In this document: positions 19,075 through 28,045 of the stretch, one piece after another
How the letters are laid out: every line of letters starts with the position of its first letter
Position numbering within the stretch: position 1 is the first letter of the stretch
Source of the DNA: Adiantum capillus-veneris
Taxonomy: Eukaryota; Streptophyta; Polypodiopsida; Polypodiales; Pteridaceae
Direction: 5' to 3'
Assembly (NCBI GenBank): GCA_014529385.2
Contig: CM043961.1
Coordinates: forward strand, 11,073,478-11,137,477
Length of the DNA stretch: 64,000 nucleotides
Notes under the pieces: model-generated
The model's database searches: none
What the model was told of the DNA's origin: nothing
Seen by the model: only the letters and a program-made list of their open reading frames with translations
Made by a program: the position numbers and the translations under genes

Positions 19075-21046
19075 CTAATCTTGTGCGTGCGGTGATGTGG
19101 GGGCTGTCGGTTGAGGTTGAGGAGAGGTGGTGGCTTGGGGGTTTGGGGGCTCTGGAGCTGCTTCATGAGTAGGAGAGGTGCGGGGTGGGGAGTTTGAGGG
19201 TTCTGAAGCTATTTCTTGAGGACGAGAGCTGGTGGGAGCTTGGGTTGGGGAGGCATCTGGGGAGATATTGATATGTGCTTGTGTTGGTGTGGCAGACACG
19301 GGGTATCTTATCGGCGGAGGCCTAGACGTGGGCCTTGGTGTTGGCGGGATAAAAGCATCACATGCTCCGTCTGGACGCATGGTCGCGCAATTGATCAAGT
19401 TTTCAATCATTCTGTTTCTAAACGAAGAAACATCAGCCTTTGAATAATCTGCCAAATTTCTTACTTGGATTAAGAACGTCATGTTTATTAACATAGCTAC
19501 TAACTTATTAAGATACAAATCTGTAAACGAGTGTCAAATGCTTACACTTCTACGACTTCCATCAAGCATGACCCCTAACAAAATTTCTGCATTGATTAAG
19601 ACCCTCCATCCACAAGAGTAGGCATCGTCCTGCTTAGGGACTTTGCAACTAATAATCGTAAGATTCTCATATATCTGCTCTTGCGGTAAAGCTTCAAGAG
19701 CAGACACAAGCTTCCGAACAGATATGCGCAAAATCCAATTAAATTTCATAAGCCAATTTTAAGAAAATTCTATGCGGCGATGTCGAACAAAATACAAAAC
19801 CTCTTACCTACGTACTTCACCATGAAATCCATGGGATGAATTAGCAAGGTAGCACCGGTTTTGTTCAAGGTGTAAGAGAACAAGACTCCAATGAGCGCTG
19901 TTACAAATAAACATAAGCAAAACATATGTCATCACAAAAAATTAGAGTTCAAGATAAAATAATTTCACTATTGAAAACATTGCGTACCCTTCATGATAAG
20001 CCAGAACAAAAAATTTTGTTGTCTTCATGTTCACTGACTGGAACCAATCAACTACTTCCACTAAAGATGTATCCTTGGCCGTCAAAACGACCGAGAGGTT
20101 CGAGTCAAGGATGGCGACATCATCTTGCATATTCCAAGGAAAATTTGAAACTACAAAACTGTAAAGAAATTCGTGTCATGCAAAATTGAATATATTAAAA
20201 GAATTTATTGTGAAAAAAAGAATAGCACGCACCAAAGCAAGCAATTGATGATTGAGTCTGTGAGTTCCCTCGTCCGGTTCTTTAAAATTGCAATCTCGTG
20301 GGGGTGATAGGGAAAATACAGAATGCGTCCCCACACAGGAAGGCCAACATGGAAATAGGGAAACAGCAATGACAAATCATCAGCGTTGGCGTCGTTGATG
20401 GCATCTGCCGTTTGTTCCTCCATCATCTCAAGGCGTAACTGCTCCAATCTTTCACTATCGTCTTCTGTTGTGTCCCGCTCGGTGTTGAGACGGGTGCTGT
20501 ATCGATGCATTTGTGTAGACACTTCATGAACTTTGACTGTGTCAATAGGTGGGATTCTAAGAATATTGTCCATCTTTTGGTCTGAAATACCGGCAGGCGG
20601 TATTGTTTTGTCATACCTGAACCTGAGAAGGCGAAGTGTGTTGATGTCTCACGGCATCAATGTTGTCCTATGGGCGTGGGCCAAGAGAATGTAGTTGTCC
20701 TGGAAAAGCTCTACAAAAAAATCCTCGGCGTCCTTGTGCAAGCACCCCATTGCACTTCGAGACCACCGAAAATTCAGGTTGTGTTGATCGCAAATCTCGC
20801 GAACAACTCTCTGGAATGGCAGTTTAGGTATTGCCAATGAAATGTGCTTTTGGAGCTTACGAAGTTCGAGTAGAACGCTCCTATTCTGCTCGTATCTTCT
20901 TCTTCGCATTGTTGCCCGTAACTGCGGCATGGTCTTGCCCGGAATCACCTGCAATGTTGACGGTTGCACTGTAGAAGAGCTAGCCTGGCCCTACGGACCA
21001 GACTGCCAGGATAAACCTTCCTTGCTGTTTCCTTTGTGCGGGCCAT
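19075..21046 (-). pseudogene. D1 gene B: histone H3-like domain fused to Ulp1/C48-like protease
   Basis: ATG at 21046 opens MARTKETARK, a histone H3 tail with K4 and K9. A 68-base GT-AG intron (21016-20949) then leads in phase to RRRRYEQNRSVLLELRKLQK, KLPFQRVVREICDQ, FFVELFQDNYILLAHAHRT and TTLMP: H3 helices alphaN to alpha2. An in-frame TGA (20649-20651) replaces the residue after MP. The frame then goes on through DINTLRLLRFR (alpha3 position) into a Glu/Asp-rich linker and a C48-like domain. That has ELTDSIINCLLW, GAHWSLVLLH (catalytic His) and KQDDAYSCGW (Gln and catalytic Cys). Introns at 20232-20159, 19987-19898 and about 19807 keep phase; the last two junctions are unclear. A Pro/Ser/Thr-rich tail ends at 19075. 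Ulp1 enzymes cut SUMO from proteins. Confidence 0.75.
20649..20948 (-). pseudogene. Histone H3-like fold within gene B
   Basis: This is the second exon's first 99 codons plus the TGA. The order alphaN (SVLLELRKLQKHISLAIPKL), alpha1 (PFQRVVREIC), loop 1 (NLNFRWSR), alpha2 (DAEDFFVELFQDNYILLAHA) and loop 2 (HRTTLMP) follows histone H3. Divergence is as strong as in centromeric H3 proteins. The short tail, about 35 residues to the RRRR motif, is also more like CENH3 than canonical H3. Residues typical of canonical H3 alpha2 are mostly replaced, so nucleosome assembly is uncertain. Confidence 0.78.
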
Positions 21047-21850
21047 GACTTGAACGAGGAGAATGCGAGGAAATATGGAAATCTAGATTTGGGTAAAAAC
21101 GCAGAGTGAGTAGAGACACTTCAGAAAAAACGATGAGAAAAAAAGGGGGGGGGGGGTGTTTATATTAGCGGAATAAGTATAATGAGAAGAGGCGGCTGCA
21201 TTAATCATGACATCGCGAGGTATGACGGGAAGCGTGCGAGCATTATGATTACGCCACGTGGCACGACGAGGAAAGAAGCGCCCCAACGGGTTGCCCTAGC
21301 AACAACAGTATGTCGCAACACAACGTGAGGAGGGGGACATGAGTACTTTGGACTGGCCGTATCGTGTTATGACGCGACAACAAGCTGTCGTGGCAAAACG
21401 CGATAGCGGTGCTTTTGTGGAGCGGCGGCACCAGTTTCGCGTTGTGGCGCGACCGTTCCACGGCGGCTGACACGTGGCGTAATCATCATGGCGACTGCAG
21501 AATGCACAGGTGACGCGACAAAAAGGCATCGCGACAGTAGGCCCTCGACTCGAGTACTCTGTACTGGCCGTATCGTATTATGACGCGACAACAAGCTGTC
21601 GCGCCAAAACGCGATAGCGGTGCTTTTCTGGTGTGGCGGCACCGGTTTCGCGTTGTGGCACGATCGTTCCACGGATGCTGACACGTGGCATAATCATCAC
21701 GGTGACTGCATGATGCACGGCGGCCCCATGATGCACATCAATCGATGTCATCAATGTCCTCGGGAGTCCTATAAATATGACTTGCTCCCCCATTTTCCCT
21801 TTGTTTGGATGTTAAGCTCTCTTGTCTATCTTCGCTTTTGAATTTCCGTT
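21047..21850. promoter_or_regulatory. Shared promoter region of divergent genes B and C
   Basis: About 800 bases separate the two starts. For gene C, TATAAATA at 21770-21777 lies about 80 bases before the ATG at 21851. For gene B, the minus strand has TAATATAAACA at about 21157-21167. Between them are a 211-bp tandem repeat, three CACGTG boxes (21255, 21471, 21682) and a run of ten G at about 21147-21157. The segment is much richer in G+C and in CpG than the flanking retroelements. CACGTGGC is the G-box/ABRE core bound by plant bZIP and bHLH factors. Confidence 0.65.
21341..21762. repeat. 211-bp tandem repeat, two copies
   Basis: Copy 1 starts GAGTACTTTGGACTGGCCGT at 21341. Copy 2 starts GAGTACTCTGTACTGGCCGT at 21552, 211 bases on. 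Both contain AACAAGCTGTCG, AAAACGCGATAGCGGTGCTT and TGACACGTGGCRTAATCATC. The second copy decays after about 21735. A third, inverted piece, with ATTACGCCACGTGGCA, lies at 21247-21262. Confidence 0.85.
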
Positions 21851-23422
21851 ATGGACCCCTTCAATGTTGAAGCAGAGGAGGAAGTGCCTTGCTCTGAGGA
21901 TGCCCCCCAAGACAAACTATCTCATTTTCTATACCGCATTGGGCTTCAGCAGCGCGAGACAGAGATCAGGCCGATGTTCAATCCAGATTTTTCTTTGCAT
22001 GAGTGGATTGTCTCCGCGCAACATTACCTAGTATCAGGTTTTGCGCAGACCTACCAGCACCAAACGTCCGGTGGCACTGTCGAGATACAAGGAGTTTGTT
22101 TTGTTCACATGAAGGATATCAATTCGGACTCCTCCAAGAAACACATATTTTCTAGGAGTTGCCTTAAGCTGCCAGTGCACTTGCGGATAACAGACTACAA
22201 GTGTACACTTCATAAGTGTCGAGTGGCTGAATATTATGCAGGTTTTATTTTATATTTGCATTTAATTTTGGATGAGCATGTTGATGCTGCAGAGGCCTCG
22301 CCAGAGGATCAGACTAGGGAGGGTCAAGAGCCCAAGTCTCGGGGAAGCCTTGCCTTGCAGGTTTCAGAGGGAGTCCAGCTTCAGGAGGGTGCTTTGCCTA
22401 CTAGTGTTCTACCTACCATACCTATTGGTGATTTGCAGTATGTCATGCTTAACAAAATTATGGAGCTTTTTGACCTTCGAGAGGACTACTGCCTTGCCAT
22501 TGTGGCACAGAATCTCGAAGAGGATGATGCTGTCATTGACCCTGAGCACGACAAGTATTCTGTTATAGATGCCCCTGTAAATGACGATGAGTTCGTTGAC
22601 CCCGCAAGTGCACTTGTGATGATTTACAAAGATGTTTCTAGGTATAAGCGCACGCTTCCAACAGAAAAGGAGTTCATGGAAGTGCAAAAAAAGCTAGGGA
22701 TTGAAGAAATGGGTAAGGCAAGCACTTCTTCATCATCTTTGGCCTCAACCTCCAATGCGCCCACTGGAGGTCAGGGTGGCATCAACCTATGGAATGAGGA
22801 CTTACTTGAGGACGATGAAACTAGAAGGTAATCTTTTTTATTTACCTTACCTTTTTGGTTTCTACTTATCTCATTTCATAACTTTAATTTGTTGCAGTTG
22901 GTGGTCTATGATGATACCTTCATTCCTCGCCCTCGTGGACGAGGCATGGGAGATTTAGGGAAGAATTCCTCTCTCGGCCAATACTTAAAGAATCTTAAGT
23001 ATCCGAGTTTTTTGGTCTTCCATTCGTCCTTCTCCAATGACAACGTGGAGCTACCCTTGATGACGTTGAAGACACTTTCAAGATATTTGGGAGGGGTCGT
23101 CATTAGGTGGAACGCAGATAAAATAATGCTTTTAGAAAAAAAGGCCGCATTGTATATATTTGGCCAAGGGCCAGGAATGTATGGTTTGCGTAGTCTCTAT
23201 TTTTTGACCCAAGCAGCATATGGTTTGGCATGCGGAATCACTGACCCTGTGCAATTACTAGAGTATGACAAGCATGCTATGTTTCGCAATAAACAACCAA
23301 TTGCGCATCTGCCTACTGAAGAAATGTCTCTTGTGGCTGTGGAGGTGGAGACAAATGTACTATCGACAAACGAGCCTGCAGGACTAGGTTGCCAAAAGAC
23401 CAAGGCAAGAAGAAGACGATAA
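21851..23422 (+). CDS. D1 gene C: unrecognised acidic protein, two exons
   Basis: I do not recognise this protein. ATG at 21851 starts MDPFNVEAEEEVPCSEDAPQ and follows a well-placed TATA box. Exon 1 runs to 22827 and exon 2 from 22898 to TAA at 23422. The intron between (70 bases, AG|GTAATC to TTGCAG|TTGG) has good sites, but joining them moves the frame by one base, so there is an indel or a different site. A 51-base in-frame segment at about 22243-22293 also has GT...CAG ends and may be an optional intron. Exon 2 has FIPRPRGRGMGDLGK, GVVIRWNADKIMLLEKKAA and a basic end, TKARRRR, that could be a nuclear signal. It faces gene D tail to tail. Confidence 0.55.
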
Positions 23423-23630
23423 CACACAGTAGGCAAAAAGGCCAGAATATTTTGTAACTTTTCCTGACGAAGATGAAGAATAGAGAAGCTCCAATGTATA
23501 TTGTCGATGCCAAAAAATAGTATATTTTCTATCAAAACAATGAGTACATTATGTTTCTCACTTTTGTGACTGGTTGTCTTCTCTTGGCACAAAAAATTAT
23601 ATTGGTTACATGCGCTATCTTTAGGAAGTC
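23423..23630. other. Gap between convergent genes C and D
   Basis: About 210 A+T-rich bases, similar in length to the A-B gap. No gene is seen. Confidence 0.4.
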
Positions 23631-26408
23631 TCAAACAACTTGGGTCGGGGTTGTCCAAGTTTTTCCAATGCGTTCTTTTTGAAGTCGCCACTCTGCATGT
23701 CGCGATGCCGCAGAAGATGCCTCCCATATTTTCTTCTTCCGTCGTTTGCTTGCTAATCTCATTGCTTGGCCAATCTGACAGTCTTTGACACATTCCTTTT
23801 GGTGTGTTCTATGCATAAGTTTTCGATGAGTCCATTGATGTAGTTCCTTCAAACTATTGGCTTTGTTTGCACCACCTCCGTGACGAGTGTGGCTGAAATA
23901 GCCAGTACGGGCTTGGTAGTGAGTTTTCTCCATACCGTGTGTAGACCATATAGCCAAGCTACCATACTGCCTAGCAAACCAAGGTATGTGGTTGCATATG
24001 ATATGCTGCAAAAAAGACCAGCCTATTGTTTATATGTAAATATATAATCACAATTTTATCAAATAAAGTAATATACCATGTAATGAGTTATGTGTTGATT
24101 TGTCCATGCAACTATGAAAGACCTGTGGAAGGTCTCCAGAGCGTCTTGAAACAATGAATAGTCAGTATCTCTCCAAGTATTGAGCTCACAAAACTTGAAT
24201 ATAGAATCCAAACTTTTCCACACATTCGCTTTGCGAGTCCTTGCTGCACCATTGTCTGCGTGGTCAACCACTGCATTGTGCAGGTTTCTCCACCGGTTGT
24301 ATCTCAATGTCAACCTTTCCTGAGCACTTTGGCTTTTGTGTTGTCTGCCACTTGTTGGCATCGACAAGAAGAGACGGGCTTTCACACCGTCAATAGACAA
24401 CTTCTTTGGCACATCTCGACCATTCTTAGACCTCTTCTCGTCTTGCTCTATTTTCACATGTCCTCCAAGCAAGCCCATATCTGAGAAAACTATTTCCAAT
24501 GATAATATAACCCTTTGTTTTGTTGATGCTGGCCGAGTGGTCCAAGCAAAACAAATGTACAGAAACATAAGTTTCTCAATGATTCTGCAGAGTGCATGCA
24601 TCGTGCAAATATGTACTCTGGATAGTGGAATATCCAACACTGGGTGGAAGTTAAGGTCCTCCAAGTGCCTGTCCGGTGCTCTCCTCCAGTTTCTTTTGTC
24701 AAGACCAATGACTCCTCCCATGCAATACAAACAAGGGCTTTTACTTGTTGCTCCTTTTGAGATGTTGTACATATACTTTAGGGTTTTGAGATCTCCAGCC
24801 ATATGCCACTCTACGAGTGTCTTTCCATTTCTCTGTTCAATTATAACTTCAGGAATACTTGTTTGATGGAAAACCCAGTTAAGAATATCAAAATTCTCTG
24901 CAGGCACCTGAAATGGGAAAACCAAACCAATCAAATGAAACATGTCTAACCATTTTTTTAAGCAAAAACTTGTTGATATCAAACCTTGAATGTGGCTAAT
25001 AAGGAAATATTGTTTTCGGGTTGCACGCTAAATTTTCTAGGGTCGTCTGAAGCAATGCTTTCATCTAATGCTCTATTCATAAGTGTTATTGGGACACGCT
25101 CAACGTTTGTCTCTTTCACTAGCTCACACTCATCCAGTTTAAGCACAAACTTCAAAACTCCATTGCATTCCTCTTGAGAAACCTCGAACAATTGAACAAT
25201 ATATGTCTGCAAAGCTACTAAATCATAAAATATATTATTGTATTTTTCATAAACCACTTCCTCTGTTGATGGCGATCTGTACATTGCTTCAATGTGAAAA
25301 GGAGTGCCCAATGTCCGAAGCACTTCTTGGTTGACCTCCAGTCTTGTCTTTCGAATGGAGAAAGGATTTGGCAGCAACGTGTGCTTGAGATTGAAATTCT
25401 TACTTTGTTGCTGCATAGTTCTGGAAACAGAAAATTAAGTAAATGGACTATTCCAAGTTTTCAAATGCTACAGATATCCAATATACCTGAAAATTGCAGA
25501 CATTTGATTTGACAGTTGAAGACAATTGATTCAAACACTAGACATACCTAAAAATTGCAGAATAACCTTTGTTGGATATTCCGGCTTCATCCAGAATTGA
25601 CTGAACATCACGTGTTTGGAGTTGACTCTGTTTCAAAAGAGTGTCAAGTTGCTTAGCAACAATCTTGTAGTAGCGCTTATCGTCCAAAAGTCCGGTGACG
25701 TCTTTGCGTTTTAGTATGAGACCATAAGGAATTGAAGAAGTTGGTGCGTTGCTGTGAATATTTGACTGAGGATGTAGCAATGATCTAAGCATAAATATGA
25801 AAAGTAAGATATAAAACTACAAATGTAAAGATGAATTAAACCTGCTTGAATGATAATCTTACTTGATTGCTTTAACCCTCTTCTTCAAACCCTCAGAACC
25901 AACCTTCAACTGTTCAATGTCTCGTAAGCGTCGTTCTCATAACCGAGGACCCAAGACAGTATTTTTTTCTCTGAGATCCTGCATGAGCTGCGTGATGCTT
26001 TCGTCCTTGCCTTTCAGTTGCGCACTCTATCACAGTTTGCTTCAAGAAAAAGTTTTCTTTGTGTGCAAGGTCTCTCTCAAGCTTAAGAATATCACTTCTG
26101 GCCGCCAAATGCTTGGTGTAGCCATATAAACCAGAATAACCGTCTCCTACATAGTTCAACAATGACGTTATGTTTCTGAACGGTGGAGTTGAGTTGGTGA
26201 TAGGATGCTCAGGATAGATTCTGCCATCCACCCAAAGATCGAAGCTTTTTTTACCTTGAAATCTGAAGTTCTCTTTTGAAGCTTCGAAAATGATGCCTCG
26301 CTTATTCTTCTTGTGGAGGGGCTCGTATTCTCTGGACAGTTTCATATGCATATGATACACATCATTTTGACTCCTCGTCTGAGTTCTGTATGAAGATGAT
26401 AATGACAT
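23631..26408 (-). pseudogene. D1 gene D: five-exon transposase-like protein
   Basis: Exons are 26408-25863, 25784-25548, 25420-24985, 24907-24077 and 24005-23631, each bounded by GT-AG introns of 71-127 bases that keep phase. Exon 1 starts MSLSSSYRTQ and has a long coiled coil (LKLERDLAHKENFFLKQ). Exons 3-4 have FVLKLDECELVKETN and WHMAGDLKTLKYMYN, then a CLYC pair and LSRVHICTMHALCRIIEKL; this Asp-rich order is like a DDE transposase core. Exon 5 has NHIPWFARQYGSLA and THGMEKTHYQARTGYFSHT, and ends in a basic region. Exon 1 has a one-base shift near VIECA and a TGA at about 25935-25945 where CGA is likely. The family assignment is inference; I know similar uncharacterised proteins from animals and early plants. 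Confidence 0.65.
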
Positions 26409-26778
26409 TGAGACGACCTGGTGAATGAGAAAGCTCAAAACAGAGGAGAGCGCAAGAGTGAAGCAAATGGAAGAGAGCTCAAGGGAAGAGACTGCGCGCA
26501 ATCGGAAAGCAAGAGAGACGCAAAACTAAGGCGAAGAATAACATTCAATGCACCTCGTTGAGCGCCAAATCTTAGTTTTGAAAAATCCAAAAGATTGAGA
26601 TAATCGGCGTTCAATTCGGAGCCGTCGTATGTTATCATTGTCTGAACACTTTTTGAGAGTTTTAATAAAAGTACGCCCCAAATGTGATATCCGAGTTTTT
26701 TTGAAAGTGAATATCAAAAATGAAATTAGGGACTTTTTATTATCTCTCTCTAAGCTGACCTGGCATTTCTTACAAGGC
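26409..26778 (-). promoter_or_regulatory. D1 right end, upstream of gene D
   Basis: About 370 bases lie between the gene D start and the right inverted repeat. An open frame extends upstream of the ATG to 26501 without another ATG, so a longer N-terminus or an intron ending CACCAG|GTCG is possible. Confidence 0.35.
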
Positions 26779-26805
26779 CCATTTTTGAGTCCAAACTTTT
26801 CTTAA
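26779..26805 (-). repeat. D1 right inverted repeat
   Basis: On the minus strand it begins TTAAGAAAAGTTTGG and matches 17392-17418 at 25 of 27 bases. Twenty-two more bases lie between it and the candidate duplication at 26828. Confidence 0.8.
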
Positions 26806-26827
26806 TGCTTGACTATGCTAAAGGTTG

Positions 26828-26835
26828 AACCTACA
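26828..26835. repeat. Candidate D1 target-site duplication, right
   Basis: AACCTACA matches 17384-17391. Confidence 0.55.
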
Positions 26836-26854
26836 CAAAAAGATACACAAGCCG

Positions 26855-26872
26855 TCCTCAGTGGGGGAACCA
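26855..26872 (-). other. R2 primer-binding site
   Basis: The minus strand reads TGGTTCCCCCACTGAGGA, four bases from the 5' LTR. TGG at the start pairs with the CCA end of a tRNA. I cannot say which tRNA. Confidence 0.7.
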
Positions 26873-26876
26873 AAAT

Positions 26877-27982
26877 TGAGGCGGTCCGGGGCGGGCAACA
26901 AGAGAGGCGACCTCTAAACACCCCTCAAGGCTCCCGTGCTGCTCAATTGGGGCCGGCGTAACCACAAGCACAACACAACAACAAACCCACATCCAAACCC
27001 AAACAAGATAGGGGCAACACCTAGTTATAGTATGCGAACTAGGACGCAAGTGAGATTTTGTCACAACCAAGAAGATACACCACAAAAACACACCCAAGCA
27101 ACCTCACACCAAGACACACACAAAATGGACTAGAGAGAGATAGAGCAAAGGGAAGAGAGAGAGGAATGGATCTTGCGTAATACCTTATTTGTGACTTGCA
27201 AATGGAAATGGTTCGTTATGTTACTATTGTAGAGCTTGTACAAAAAACTCACTCAATGCTTAGTGAATACTAAACATTGCCAACACACACACTGTCTTAG
27301 GGTGTGGGAGATCTCTCACCACAATACCCTCTTACAATGAATACTAAACATTGCCAACACACACACATTGTCTTAGGGTGTGGGAGATCTCTCACCACAA
27401 TACCCTCTTACAATGAACACAAAATTGGCAATGAAAACACACTAAAACACTTTCTAAAGCAAGATCAAATGATAGAACTCAAAATACACAAGTCACCTTG
27501 AATTCACTAAACCGTATCATACAAGTGGAAGGACGAAGATTCGAACATTGAATCACGTCTTTGATGCACCAAACCTCAATTTATTGATGATAGAGAAACA
27601 TATACAATAGTGGTTTTGAGATTTGAACTCACGTTCTCTCACTTGTAATGTGTAGCTTGAAAGCTTCTCTCACACCAAGAGTGAAGCTCACAAAGTGGTT
27701 GCTACACCTAAGTCTCTCCTCACGCATAGAGTGCTGGGATGCTATGTGAGATATTGGAGGTTGTTTTACAAGAAGGAGAGGGGCCTACTTATAGGTTGGA
27801 AACCCCTCATTAAGATTATTGGAAATCCTAATTTACAAGCTAAGAAATCAGGATTATGATTTTTTCTGAATATCAAAACATTGCGGACCTTCTTTGTCTG
27901 CTTGAATATCAAAATATCATGGATGTGGGATCAAAAGAGAGAATTAATAATGGTAGATAAGGTGAAAGTGGAGTTTTAAGGA

Positions 27983-28045
<63 letters not shown>

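Larger units (their letters stand above)
17392..26827. mobile_element. D1: multi-gene DNA transposon, about 9.4 kb
   Basis: The boundaries come from inverted repeats at 17392-17418 and 26779-26805 and an 8-bp direct repeat. Between them lie four intron-containing genes arranged A(+) B(-) C(+) D(-). Gene D resembles a transposase and gene B joins a histone H3-like fold to a Ulp1-like protease. The surrounding R2 leader closes up sensibly when D1 is removed. The genes are only lightly damaged: few stops, and introns still with GT-AG ends. I cannot assign a superfamily. Ulp1 domains occur in some MULEs and in Zisupton-type (KDZ) transposons, and an 8-bp duplication fits several groups. Confidence 0.7.

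Noticed and set aside
20622-20651. A 30-base intron (GTGAGA...CTTCTCAG) that would remove the TGA in gene B
   Set aside because: The sites fit, but the length is far below any known plant intron, and the removed part matches H3 helix alpha3. A nonsense change is more likely.
16843-26876. A host gene cluster carried by R2 (transduction by the retroelement)
   Set aside because: Inverted repeats, a direct 8-bp repeat, a transposase-like gene, and intact introns in both orientations fit a later DNA-transposon insertion better than capture through an RNA copy.
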